Positions 7,771 to 15,844 of a stretch of DNA of 62,441 nt are shown in pieces. Source of the stretch: Bacillota bacterium (GTDB lineage: Bacteria; Bacillota; Clostridia; Acetivibrionales; JAFADI01); the NCBI GenBank assembly GCA_023424965.1, contig JAFADI010000123.1:1-62441 (forward strand), in the 5' to 3' direction. A program made the position numbers and the translations under genes. Numbering within the stretch: the first letter of the stretch is position 1; each line of letters opens with the position of its first letter. Under the pieces are notes generated by a model. That model was not told the DNA's origin. It saw nothing but the letters and a program-made list of their open reading frames with translations, and searched no databases.

Positions 7771-8889
7771 GTGGTTAAATTTATTGATTTTTCGAAGCAA
7801 TACGAGGCCATCGGCGGTGAACTGGAAGCAAAGGCTCTGGAAATCCTGAGAAGCTCAAAATACATCCTCTCTGACGAAGTAAAGAGCTTTGAAGCGGGCC
7901 TGGCAGAATACTGCGGCGTCAAATACGCCGTGAGCGTCGCAAACGGCACCGACTCCCTGGTCCTTGCCCTTAAGGCGGCCGGCGTGGGGCGGGGAGATGA
8001 GGTCATTACAACTCCCTTCACCTTTTTTGCAACCGCCGAGGCCATCTCCCTGGTGGGTGCCACACCTGTTTTTGCGGATATCGATGAAAACAGTTTATGC
8101 CTTGCTCCCTCTAAAATCGAGGAAAAAATCACTCCCCGGACCAAAGCCGTCCTGCCGGTGCATATCTTCGGGCAAATGGCGGATATGGATAAAGTAGTTG
8201 ACATAGCGACAAGACATAACATCAAAATTATTGAAGACGCCTGCCAGGCCATCGGAGCGGAATATAAGCAGAGAAAAGCCGGAAGTGTAGGACATATCGG
8301 CTGTTTCAGCTTCTACCCCACCAAAAACCTGAGCTGTGCCGGGGACGGAGGAGCTCTGGTCACCAATGACAGAGGCCTCTATGATAGACTGCTGCTGCTG
8401 CGGAATCATGGAAGCAAAGACAGGTATGTAAATGAAGAGATCGGCTATAACAGCAGGCTGGATGAAATACAGGCGGGCATTCTGAATATCAAGCTGAAAT
8501 ACCTGGAGCAATGGAATGAAGACAGGAAACTTATCGCTTCAAAATACACCGCTGCTTTTGGCGGACTGCCCGGAATTGCGGTTCCCTATGCAGGTGAGCA
8601 CAGCAAGCATGTATACCATCTTTATTCCGTAAAAGTGGATGACAGGGACGGCTTTAAGGATTACCTGGATGAAAAGGGCATCGGCTGCGGGATCTATTAT
8701 CCCCTTCCATTGTACCGCCAGAAGCCCTACCGGGACTCCAACAGTCCTGCGCTGTTCCCTGTTACCGAAAAGGTTGTAAAACAAATCATCTCTTTGCCCC
8801 TGTATCCCGGGCTGTCCCGGGAAGACCAGGAACGGGTCATCGACTGCGTAACTGTGTATTTGATGAAAAGGAAGGATTTTAATGATTGA
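7771..8889 (+). CDS. DegT/DnrJ/EryC1-family sugar aminotransferase
   Basis: A 372-residue PLP enzyme that transaminates a nucleotide keto-sugar. Seen are the N-terminal small domain, IIEDACQAIGAEY (cofactor Asp), and FSFYPTKNLSCAGDGGALV with the PLP lysine near residue 185. The start is GTG at 7771 with CAGGAGGTG 7 bp upstream. It overlaps the next gene by 8 bp. With the following Gfo/Idh dehydrogenase and hexapeptide acyltransferase it forms the order of WlbC, WlbA, WlbB (WbpE, WbpB, WbpD), which make a 3-acetamido sugar from UDP-GlcNAc-uronate. A UDP-GlcNAc 6-dehydrogenase is not in the window, so the exact product is open. Confidence 0.85.
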   Translation: MVKFIDFSKQYEAIGGELEAKALEILRSSKYILSDEVKSFEAGLAEYCGVKYAVSVANGTDSLVLALKAAGVGRGDEVITTPFTFFATAEAISLVGATPVFADIDENSLCLAPSKIEEKITPRTKAVLPVHIFGQMADMDKVVDIATRHNIKIIEDACQAIGAEYKQRKAGSVGHIGCFSFYPTKNLSCAGDGGALVTNDRGLYDRLLLLRNHGSKDRYVNEEIGYNSRLDEIQAGILNIKLKYLEQWNEDRKLIASKYTAAFGGLPGIAVPYAGEHSKHVYHLYSVKVDDRDGFKDYLDEKGIGCGIYYPLPLYRQKPYRDSNSPALFPVTEKVVKQIISLPLYPGLSREDQERVIDCVTVYLMKRKDFND

Positions 8890-9832
8890 AATAGGCATCG
8901 TCGGAGCGGGTAACATGGGCAAAAACCACGCCCGTATTTGCTCCATGGTCAAGGATTTGAATCTGGCAGGCATATGCGACCTGGATGAGGAAAAAGCCAG
9001 GCAGACGGCACAACGGTTCCACACAGGCTATTTCAGCGATTACAGGAAAATGCCGGATAAGGTGAATGCCGTGATCATTGCCGCACAGACGGCCCACCAT
9101 TTCGAGCTGGCCAAATTCTTTCTGGAAAAAGGTGTGCATGTTCTGGTGGAAAAGCCCATCACCCCGGACGTGGAACAGGCAAGAGCGCTGGTAGGAATCG
9201 CTTCCAGGAAAGGGCTGAAGCTTGCCGTAGGACATGTGGAAAGGTTCAACAGCGCGTACCGGATTTTAAAAAATGCCACCCGCAATGAAAATATTTTCGC
9301 CGTTGAAATCAACCGGATGAGTCCCTGGGATGACCGGGTAACCGACGTGGATGTGGTGATGGACCTGATGGTCCACGACATCGACCTGGCGGTTGACCTA
9401 GTGGGCTGCAATATAAAAAGCAACCTGAGTTCCGGGAAAAAAATCAAAAACGCCTCCGGCTTTTATGATTACTATACCGCCATCCTGGAGTTTGAAAACG
9501 GAGTCCTGGGCAAGCTGACGGCCAGCAGGGTCACAGAGCAGAAAATCCGCGAGATCAAGGTCACTGCCGAAAAAAAATACTTTGAAGCGGATTTGCTGAG
9601 AAAAGAGCTGAGCATATACAGCCGTACAAGATTCGAAGACCTGGATGGGGCCCAGAGCCTCTACAAACAGGAAAACATCATTGAACGGGTGAATGTCCCC
9701 AACAATGAACCCCTTTATGATGAAATCACCGATTTCAGGGATTCCATCATAAAGGACGTAGCCCCCCTGGTACCGGGGGAAGACGGCCTCAGAGCCCTGT
9801 CCAACATTCTTCACATCATGAATGAAAGGTGA
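8882..9832 (+). CDS. Gfo/Idh/MocA-family oxidoreductase, WlbA-like
   Basis: A 316-residue NAD-dependent dehydrogenase: IGIVGAGNMGKNHARICSMV is the Rossmann motif, VLVEKPITPDVEQA carries the family EKP signature, and VMDLMVHDIDLAVDLVG holds the active-site His/Asp region. It overlaps the aminotransferase by 8 bp and is 10 bp from the acyltransferase gene, so the three are translated together. By operon position it would oxidize the C3 hydroxyl of a nucleotide sugar to give the keto-sugar for the aminotransferase. Confidence 0.85.
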   Translation: MIEIGIVGAGNMGKNHARICSMVKDLNLAGICDLDEEKARQTAQRFHTGYFSDYRKMPDKVNAVIIAAQTAHHFELAKFFLEKGVHVLVEKPITPDVEQARALVGIASRKGLKLAVGHVERFNSAYRILKNATRNENIFAVEINRMSPWDDRVTDVDVVMDLMVHDIDLAVDLVGCNIKSNLSSGKKIKNASGFYDYYTAILEFENGVLGKLTASRVTEQKIREIKVTAEKKYFEADLLRKELSIYSRTRFEDLDGAQSLYKQENIIERVNVPNNEPLYDEITDFRDSIIKDVAPLVPGEDGLRALSNILHIMNER

Positions 9833-9842
9833 GGTAACTTTT

Positions 9843-10382
9843 ATGGCCCATACATACATCCATCCCACCGCCACCGTGGCAGAGAGCAGTTCCATCGGCA
9901 AAGGCACAAAAATATGGGTCAATTCCCAGATAAGAGAGGATGTCGTCATCGGAGAAGGCTGCATTATCGGAAAAGACACCTATATCGACCGGGGCGTAAG
10001 AATTGGAAACGGTGTGAAGATTCAGAACGGAGTCTCCGTCTATCACGGAGTGACCATCGAAGACAATGTATTCATCGGCCCCAATGCAGTATTCACCAAC
10101 GACCTCTATCCCAGGGCCTTCAGCGAAGATTGGGAGGTCTTTGAAACCCTGGTGAAGGAGGGAGCTTCCATCGGGGCAAATGCCACCATCGTTTGCGGCC
10201 ATGTGTTGGGCAGGTACTGCATGGTTGGCGCAGGAAGCGTGGTTACCCGCGATATCCCGTCTCATGGGCTTGCCGTGGGTAATCCTGCAAAGGTCATCGG
10301 CCTTGTGTGCCGGTGCGGCCAGAGGCTGGAGAGCAGCGGATGGTGCGGCAAATGTGCCAAAGTAACGGTTCTGGAGCAGTGA
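9843..10382 (+). CDS. left-handed beta-helix N-acyltransferase with C-terminal zinc-ribbon-like tail
   Basis: A 179-residue hexapeptide-repeat transferase (VIGEGCIIGKDTYIDRGVRI; VFIGPNAVFTNDLYPRA) of the WbpD/WlbB type that acetylates a 3-amino nucleotide sugar. It forms a trimer in known relatives. ATG at 9843 has GGTGAGG 9 bp upstream and is preferred to 9822. An added tail after about residue 150 contains CRCGQRLESSGWCGKCAKV, with a CxC-x9-CxxC spacing that could bind zinc. The third gene of the amino-sugar operon, it is convergent with the DNRLRE gene 8 bp away. Confidence 0.85.
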   Translation: MAHTYIHPTATVAESSSIGKGTKIWVNSQIREDVVIGEGCIIGKDTYIDRGVRIGNGVKIQNGVSVYHGVTIEDNVFIGPNAVFTNDLYPRAFSEDWEVFETLVKEGASIGANATIVCGHVLGRYCMVGAGSVVTRDIPSHGLAVGNPAKVIGLVCRCGQRLESSGWCGKCAKVTVLEQ

Positions 10383-10390
10383 CTGCCTGC

Positions 10391-11251
10391 CTAGACCTGA
10401 CCCTGGAACCAGAGCTTCAGTGCAGTTCTGTGGCCCGTATTCAAAGACTTGAAGGCCAGCCTTGCAAAGAAGCTGTATTCAAGGGGAACGATGACTCTTC
10501 CTTCTCCAGGGCCTATGCAAAAAACTGTCCTTTCGTTGAAACAGGCAGATTTATCGGGACTGAGCTGTATAAACACTTCTGCCGGTTCCGAACCGATATT
10601 TTGCACAAAAAAGGAGTAGGTGGTATAGTCGGAGCAGCGGAACCAGGAGGAATACCTGTAATAATCCCTGGTATTGAACTGTTGAAAGCGGCTGGTCGTC
10701 CGTCTAGAATCAAGGGATACCCCGTCCTTAGGACTGTAATTTATGTTAATTGTGGGCTGGAATGCTTTCAACTCCGGATTTCCCGCCGAATAAAACCTGC
10801 GTATGTCGTTGGAATATTTCTCCGGAGTTCTGAGCATGAACCCGTAATTGGAGAAACTCCCCCTCCTCCATTCTCCGATAATATTTTTTATATCCCATTT
10901 ATACCATCCGCTGTCCTCCACTTCAACCGTATTTCCTCTTATCTCCGTGTCGATTTGCGGCTGATTGCTCCAGTTCACACAGCCCTCACTCCAGTCCGTG
11001 GTAATCATAAAAGGAGTGATACAGGAGGTTTCATTTTTTATTCTTTTATTTTTGCTATAGAGCCTCAGGTATGCACTGTCGATATCCGCATCCCCCGGCA
11101 ATCCTCCCAAATCAAATTTCAGAAGCGATCTGTAAGCTGCTCCGTCACAATCGATGCCCGTATAGAACCAGCCTTTGTCCGGATAAATAAAGTAGGGCTT
11201 TTTATCCGATATGTAACAGTTGTCTGATGGAGTTAGAATAATGTTGGACAC
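10391..11251 (-). CDS. DNRLRE-domain protein with DUF6385-type C-terminus
   Basis: A 286-residue protein. Residues 1-165 form a DNRLRE/CBM96-like beta domain (AAYRSLLKFDLGGLPGDADI, then WSEGCVNWSNQPQ; SGWYKWDIKNI) and residues 185-286 match the C-terminal domain of the gene at 6806 (YSFFVQNIGSEPAEVFIQLS). No signal peptide is present. GTG at 11251 is chosen because AGGAG lies 8 bp before it and the resulting start MSNIILTPSDN fits the domain start; the ATG at 11272 lacks a site. It probably sits on the spore or cell surface with the repetitive protein. The same DNRLRE fold ends the GH9 protein at 43758. Confidence 0.75.
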   Translation of the reverse strand: MSNIILTPSDNCYISDKKPYFIYPDKGWFYTGIDCDGAAYRSLLKFDLGGLPGDADIDSAYLRLYSKNKRIKNETSCITPFMITTDWSEGCVNWSNQPQIDTEIRGNTVEVEDSGWYKWDIKNIIGEWRRGSFSNYGFMLRTPEKYSNDIRRFYSAGNPELKAFQPTININYSPKDGVSLDSRRTTSRFQQFNTRDYYRYSSWFRCSDYTTYSFFVQNIGSEPAEVFIQLSPDKSACFNERTVFCIGPGEGRVIVPLEYSFFARLAFKSLNTGHRTALKLWFQGQV

Positions 11252-11328
11252 AATCACCGCTCCTCTGTCCATGCTTCAGCCTAACAACACACTTACTATA
11301 TAGTCTATTTCCGAGCATCCCAAAAGGT

Positions 11329-11355
11329 TACATAATGCAAAGCCTGTACCGGTGT
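11329..11355 (-). promoter_or_regulatory. sigma-K-like promoter for the DNRLRE gene
   Basis: On the minus strand AC is followed by 16 bp and CATTATGTA, one mismatch from CATANNNTA. It would give a leader of about 70 nt before the GTG at 11251. It overlaps a plus-strand candidate at 11357-11384. Confidence 0.4.
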
Positions 11356-11356
11356 A

Positions 11357-11384
11357 ACAAGGAAAATTGGGGGCACATATATTG
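11357..11384 (+). promoter_or_regulatory. sigma-K-like promoter for the GT-B-like gene
   Basis: AC at 11357, a 17-bp spacer and CATATATTG at 11376-11384, one mismatch from CATANNNTA. It lies 38 bp before the ATG at 11423 and is divergent from the candidate at 11329-11355. Confidence 0.4.
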
Positions 11385-11422
11385 TAGTGGGCATGAAACA
11401 GCGGAGTCGGAGGAAGAGTACC

Positions 11423-12154
11423 ATGGATAACAACTATTTTGAAAATCTAAAGGACTTTCAGGCAATGGCCAAAACTGCGGATCCCATCCATTTTATCAAT
11501 GCCATGCTTCTGGACGAAAGGGATGACACCAGAGAAATAAAAGCACTAACCGCTCCTTTCTCCTACCAGGATAAAATCTGCAAAACGGTCAATGTAGGGG
11601 ATTACATACGGAACAAAAGCAGCCTTAGGATTGTGTTCCTGCTGCAGGATACCGAAAAGACAAGGGAAAATGAATTTCTCCTTCAGCAGGGCAATATCCT
11701 GGCGTCGGAGGGCCATGAGGTTTTAATCTGCAGCCATTCTCCCGAGCCCGGATGGATTGAATGCCTGGCACACTTTTTTCCTGTTCACCCCGACAGCCGG
11801 TTTGACAGTGTGGTAAATAGCCCGGACATTGTCCTGGCTGGCAGCTGGCTCCTTGTGCCTGAAGCCTTGAAAATAAAAGCGCCCCTCAAATATTTGCTTG
11901 CCCATAAGGATTTCAGGCTTTTTGCCCGGAAAGGCGCAAGCGAGGAAACAAGAGAGGCCATAAGAACCGCATTTACAGCTCCTCTGAAGATCATTGCCCT
12001 CACCCCTTCCGACGGCAAAAAGGTGTCCGAATGGTTTGGAAGGTCATCGGTTGTGATTCCGGACCCGGCAAAAGCGAAAAAAAAGCTTGAGAAAGAGTTT
12101 CTCAAAGCCGCTGAGTCCACCATCCAGGTAGTAAAGCTCTATAATCAAAAATGA
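11423..12154 (+). CDS. short GT-B-like protein of unknown function
   Basis: A 243-residue cytosolic protein. Its middle (LRIVFLLQDTEKTRENEFLL, then EGHEVLICSHSPEPGWIECL; PDIVLAGSWLLVPEAL) resembles the N-terminal Rossmann half of GT4-type glycosyltransferases, and VVIPDPAKAKKKLEKEFLKA resembles the end of such enzymes. The donor-binding C-terminal half is much shortened, so it may be a partner or inactive relative rather than an enzyme. ATG at 11423 has GGAGG 9 bp upstream. It overlaps the convergent xdhC gene by 10 bp and shares the spore-type promoter region with the DNRLRE gene. Confidence 0.6.
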   Translation: MDNNYFENLKDFQAMAKTADPIHFINAMLLDERDDTREIKALTAPFSYQDKICKTVNVGDYIRNKSSLRIVFLLQDTEKTRENEFLLQQGNILASEGHEVLICSHSPEPGWIECLAHFFPVHPDSRFDSVVNSPDIVLAGSWLLVPEALKIKAPLKYLLAHKDFRLFARKGASEETREAIRTAFTAPLKIIALTPSDGKKVSEWFGRSSVVIPDPAKAKKKLEKEFLKAAESTIQVVKLYNQK

Positions 12155-13215
12155 CTGTACTCGATGACAACCTCCATGATGCCGCCGCACACCATGCCCT
12201 CGTCTTCGGCAACATAGCCCGTCATATCCACAGTCTGGAACCGGTATTTTCCGTCCCTCAGCACATCACGGGCCGCAAGGATCACTTCTCCTTCGCTGCA
12301 GCCGCCTCCGATGCTTCCCAGGGTCCTTCCATCGGAAAAAACGAGCATTTTGGCTCCCGCCTTTCTGGGAGCGGAGCCTTTGGTGGAAAGGATGGTGGCA
12401 ATCGCTTTGGGTTCGCCCTTTACTTTTGCCAATTCATCGATGACCTCCCGGTCTAGTTCCGGCCAGTTCACCCTTCCGTAAGACAGGCCGCCCTTGATGG
12501 TCTTTTTTCTCCTGAAGCTGATGACCTGGACAATGATGGAGACAGCGATCTCTTCCGGCGTGACAGCGTCTATTTCCACCCCGATAGGCGCGTTGAGCCT
12601 TTGCAGCTGCTCTTCGGTGTAGCCTTCCTCCAGCAGTTGCTCGCGGACGATCTTTATGCGCCGCTTCGACCCGATCATCCCCACGTACGCGGCATTGTGC
12701 CTCAGAACCTCTTTCAGGCAGAGCATGTCGTGCTTGTGGCCCCGGGTTACGATGACGATAAAGGATGAGGCATTGATGTCGAAAAGTTTGAAGCACCTTT
12801 CAAAACTTTCGCAGATCACCCTTTCGGCAAGGGGAAAGCGCCCTGCATTGGCAAAGGAAGGCCTGTCGTCGATGACGGTGGTTTTAAAGCCCACCTTTGC
12901 GCCAAATTCCACCAGCGGCTTTGAAATATGTCCCCCGCCGAAGACGATCAGCCGGGGCTCGGGAAAACAGGGTTCAAAGAAAACAAACTCCTCTTCTGTT
13001 TCTTTTGTGAATTGCAGGTTGCCAGTCCCAAGCGCTTCCTGTGCCTTCGCCAGCATGCCGGACGTCAAATTCCCTCCGCCCAGCAACTCCGCTTCCGCAA
13101 AAAGGCGCTTTTCACTTCCCCCCGGTCCCAGCTTTGTGACTAAAACCGCTTTTTCTCCTGCCTCCAGGCTGTCCGCCAAATCCCTGTATACATTTTTTTC
13201 AGCAGCTTCACCCAT
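12145..13215 (-). CDS. XdhC/CoxI-family molybdenum-hydroxylase accessory protein
   Basis: A 356-residue protein related to XdhC, which handles the sulfurated molybdenum cofactor for xanthine-dehydrogenase-type enzymes. It has a reduced CoxI-like domain at residues 1-80, a Rossmann domain (RLIVFGGGHISKPLVEFGAK; IVTRGHKHDMLCLKEVLR; YVGMIGSKRR) in the middle, and a second, complete CoxI domain at the end (IATILSTKGSAPRKAGAKML; GSIGGGCSEGEVI). The first copy has lost the Cys motif. No molybdenum hydroxylase gene is nearby. ATG at 13215 follows GGAAGG. Confidence 0.85.
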   Translation of the reverse strand: MGEAAEKNVYRDLADSLEAGEKAVLVTKLGPGGSEKRLFAEAELLGGGNLTSGMLAKAQEALGTGNLQFTKETEEEFVFFEPCFPEPRLIVFGGGHISKPLVEFGAKVGFKTTVIDDRPSFANAGRFPLAERVICESFERCFKLFDINASSFIVIVTRGHKHDMLCLKEVLRHNAAYVGMIGSKRRIKIVREQLLEEGYTEEQLQRLNAPIGVEIDAVTPEEIAVSIIVQVISFRRKKTIKGGLSYGRVNWPELDREVIDELAKVKGEPKAIATILSTKGSAPRKAGAKMLVFSDGRTLGSIGGGCSEGEVILAARDVLRDGKYRFQTVDMTGYVAEDEGMVCGGIMEVVIEYSHF

Positions 13216-13237
13216 GGAACCCTTCCTTCCTCATCGA

Positions 13238-13340
13238 GGGGACACTCCTCAACAAAAGGGCATCCCCATTTTTATTTCCTGAAAACCTTTTATCCCTTTT
13301 TAAAGTATACTCCTGCTCACATTAGTTGAGGAGTGTCCCC
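13238..13340. repeat. REP-like inverted pair (GGGGACACTCCTCAAC)
   Basis: GGGGACACTCCTCAAC at 13238-13253 and its perfect reverse complement at 13325-13340 enclose a 71-bp T-rich spacer, lying between the xdhC start and the next gene's stop. It is the ACACT variant of the repeat family, matching the copy before the RAYT gene. Confidence 0.75.
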
Positions 13341-13343
13341 ATT

Positions 13344-14291
13344 TTATTTCTTGAGATATTCTCCGGAAAAATAAATCCCGTTGCCGCCATAATCTTTCAT
13401 TGCCTCATTGGCTTCAATTACAATCCCTTTCTTCTGGAAGTTCAATACCATTTCCGCCCCGTTTTCACTTTTGAAAACGGCTCTGTTGTTTTCTACCGGC
13501 AGCAGCCCCGCCACATATCCCGAATTCACACCGTTATAGGCATTGATTCTGAACCACAGGGTCCTGCCAGTATAATAAAAAATCTCGATGTTGGAAAAAT
13601 TCTTATCCGTACTCAGGTTACGAACCCAGGTACCCTCCCACGGCGATGCTTCACCTTTTGCCGGTTCGGTTTCCTTCGCTCCTTCTTTTAGCAGCGAGAA
13701 CGGCAAAGGCGTCTTGTAGCTGAGCAGAACGTCTTCATAGCTACCTGTATACCATATCCCTTCCACGCTGTCCTGCGTGGTAAAAATCCCTTCGAAAACC
13801 ACGCCATCCTTATCAGGTCTGCCGGGCTCCAGAAGCTTGATTTTACCGTCGGCTCCCATAGAACCGTTTATATGGATTTCCTTCTTGTTTTCGTCGGGAT
13901 AATAGCTTCCAGTAACTTTATCTTTCGCAATTTCTATTTTCATATGTACTTTGCTGCTACCGATAGTCCCCGTATATGCAGTGGCTCTTCCTTGATCCGA
14001 TACAGGTGCTGGAGTCGGGGCCGGAACTGGAGCTTCAGTTTTGGCATCTGCCACAGGCTGTTCAGTTCTGTCGGTTCCGGCGGCAGCCGTCTTATCTTCC
14101 TTCTCTTCCGGACTCTGCTCTTCGACAGTATCTTTGTCCTTATCTACCTGCTGTGCAGAAGTGTCAACCTTAGCGGCAGGTCCCTGCTCCTTTTCCGGAC
14201 CGTTTACCGGAAATATCCCTTTATAAACCAGAAATGTGCCGGCAGCGGCAATAACCAACAGAATAAAAATCATAATTGCACCTTTTTTCAT
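13344..14291 (-). CDS. membrane-anchored protein of unknown function with Pro/Ala/Lys-rich linker
   Basis: A 315-residue protein with one N-terminal membrane segment (MKKGAIMIFILLVIAAAGTF), a charged, Ala/Pro/Thr/Lys-rich linker (residues 25-100) and an extracellular beta-rich domain (TGTIGSSKVHMKIEIAKDKV; YYTGRTLWFRINAYNGV). Two similar halves of about 90-100 residues seem to be present in the C-terminal part. The family is not recognized. ATG at 14291 has GAGAGG 8 bp before it. It follows lrgB by 18 bp and may be cotranscribed with lrgAB. Confidence 0.65.
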   Translation of the reverse strand: MKKGAIMIFILLVIAAAGTFLVYKGIFPVNGPEKEQGPAAKVDTSAQQVDKDKDTVEEQSPEEKEDKTAAAGTDRTEQPVADAKTEAPVPAPTPAPVSDQGRATAYTGTIGSSKVHMKIEIAKDKVTGSYYPDENKKEIHINGSMGADGKIKLLEPGRPDKDGVVFEGIFTTQDSVEGIWYTGSYEDVLLSYKTPLPFSLLKEGAKETEPAKGEASPWEGTWVRNLSTDKNFSNIEIFYYTGRTLWFRINAYNGVNSGYVAGLLPVENNRAVFKSENGAEMVLNFQKKGIVIEANEAMKDYGGNGIYFSGEYLKK

Positions 14292-14309
14292 CCTCATCAC
14301 CTCTCTCAG

Positions 14310-15002
14310 TTATAACAAAAGCCTGACCAACAAGACGGCAAGAAACACGGTAAATACTCCGGCGATTCCTATGGCAAGGCTGCTCATGGCGCCCTCGGTC
14401 TCCCCCAGTTCCACCGCCTTTGTCGTACCGATTGCATGGGCGGATGTGCCCAGAGCCAGTCCCACCGCAATTTTATCCTCTATCTTGAAGGCTTTGCATA
14501 GGAAGGGGCCGATGACGGAGCCGATAATTCCTGTAATTATAATAGCGGCCACCGTGACGGGAGGGATACCCCCGATTTGCCGGGAAAGCTCGATTCCGAT
14601 GGGCGTGGTGATGGATTTGGGGACCAATGACAGGCCCAGCCGGGTGTCCAGCTTGAAAATTTTCATACAGGCCACCACGCTTAGTACCGCCGTCAAACTT
14701 CCTGCCAGCACACCTGCAATGATAGGCACAATATTGGCTTTCAGACTCCCCAACTGCTTATAAAGGGGAACCGCCAGTATGACCGTCGCAGGGCCCAGAA
14801 AGAAAGAAATCAGTTCTCCCCCTTTGTCATAAGAAGCCGGATCTATTTTAAACAGGATAAGGAAAACCGACACCAGAACGATGGCAATGAGGAGAGGGTT
14901 GAATACCGACAGCTTTGCCCGCCGGTAGATGAAAAGTCCGATTTCGTAAGCCAATATGGAGATTATTATGCCAAACATAGGGTTGTCTGCCAGAGCCCTC
15001 AA
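14310..15002 (-). CDS. lrgB: LrgB/CidB-family membrane protein
   Basis: A 230-residue protein with about six to eight membrane segments and the LrgB core (LGLSLVPKSITTPIGIELSR; ALGTSAHAIGTTKAVELGET). In known bacteria LrgB works with LrgA to control murein hydrolase export and cell lysis, and related pairs move small organic acids. The start is TTG at 15002, overlapping the lrgA stop by 4 bp, which indicates translational coupling. Confidence 0.9.
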   Translation of the reverse strand: MRALADNPMFGIIISILAYEIGLFIYRRAKLSVFNPLLIAIVLVSVFLILFKIDPASYDKGGELISFFLGPATVILAVPLYKQLGSLKANIVPIIAGVLAGSLTAVLSVVACMKIFKLDTRLGLSLVPKSITTPIGIELSRQIGGIPPVTVAAIIITGIIGSVIGPFLCKAFKIEDKIAVGLALGTSAHAIGTTKAVELGETEGAMSSLAIGIAGVFTVFLAVLLVRLLL

Positions 15003-15349
15003 TTCTTACCCCTCCCTTTCAGCAGTTGAACGGTATGGCCCGTTACCGCCATGACAATGACCGTTGTGCCCAGGGAGATTCCCAGTACTGCAGGCCAGTT
15101 TGCTTTCAGAATATCCCTATAGGCCAGCAGGCCCACTCCGGCAGGGACAAAGAAAAATGCCAGATGATCCAGCAGAAACCGGCTTATTTCTTCTATCATT
15201 TCCAGCTTCAGGATGCCTGTACACAGGCATAAAAAGAGGAGGATCATCCCTATAATGTTCCCCGGTATGCCAAGCTGCAAAAACTTACTCAGGAATTCCC
15301 CCAAAAAGCAAATGGCCAATATAATAAACAGTTGTCTGAGCAATTTCAT
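14999..15349 (-). CDS. lrgA: LrgA/CidA-family holin-like membrane protein
   Basis: A 116-residue protein with four membrane segments and the family motif LQLGIPGNIIGMILLFLCLC, followed by FFVPAGVGLLAYRDIL. It is the first gene of an lrgAB pair. It begins at ATG 15349 with TTGGAG 8 bp upstream and sits 21 bp after the VOC gene stop, so it may belong to that transcript. Confidence 0.9.
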   Translation of the reverse strand: MKLLRQLFIILAICFLGEFLSKFLQLGIPGNIIGMILLFLCLCTGILKLEMIEEISRFLLDHLAFFFVPAGVGLLAYRDILKANWPAVLGISLGTTVIVMAVTGHTVQLLKGRGKN

Positions 15350-15370
15350 AAAATGACTCCAATGGATAGG

Positions 15371-15733
15371 TTACATATTCTCTACAAATTGAATTTTTAA
15401 TCCATTGGGATCCAATACATAGAAGAACTTCACGTGAGGATTGGGCTGAAAGGGCCCGCCCTGTACAGCAATTCCTTTTCCCTTGACGAATTCCAGCATT
15501 TTGTCTACGGAACCCACCTCAAAGCCTAAGGAAATATCCTTTCCTATCTCTACATCCTTATTGCCCTCATTGAATATCAGTTCAACCTTGGTTTCCCCGC
15601 CGCCCAAAAAGACGATCTCTCCGGCCGGTCCGGTTTTAAACCTTCGATCTACCGTAAGCCCCACGACCTCCTGATAGAATTTCAAGGATTCCTCCATATC
15701 TTTCACCATGATTGTGGTCCAACAAAATTTCAT
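15371..15733 (-). CDS. VOC-family (glyoxalase-like) protein
   Basis: A 120-residue metal-binding protein of the vicinal oxygen chelate superfamily: MKFCWTTIMVKDMEESLKFY at the start and VKFFYVLDPNGLKIQFVENM at the end give the paired beta-alpha-beta modules. Metal-binding candidates include the final Glu of IQFVEN. The exact substrate (methylglyoxal, antibiotic or other) cannot be told. It follows hxlAB by 111 bp in the same direction. Confidence 0.8.
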   Translation of the reverse strand: MKFCWTTIMVKDMEESLKFYQEVVGLTVDRRFKTGPAGEIVFLGGGETKVELIFNEGNKDVEIGKDISLGFEVGSVDKMLEFVKGKGIAVQGGPFQPNPHVKFFYVLDPNGLKIQFVENM

Positions 15734-15844
15734 CGTTGCCCCCTCCTCTTAGATTTCAAATAGGTTCAGTCCAATATATTATACTCTTTGGTCCGGATTA
15801 CCACAAGGCGGGTTACGGTTGAATGAAATGCTTTATGTCCTGCT

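Noticed and set aside
10307..11227. 306-codon open frame on the plus strand
   Set aside because: It is the antisense shadow of the DNRLRE gene, has no start signal and no family features.
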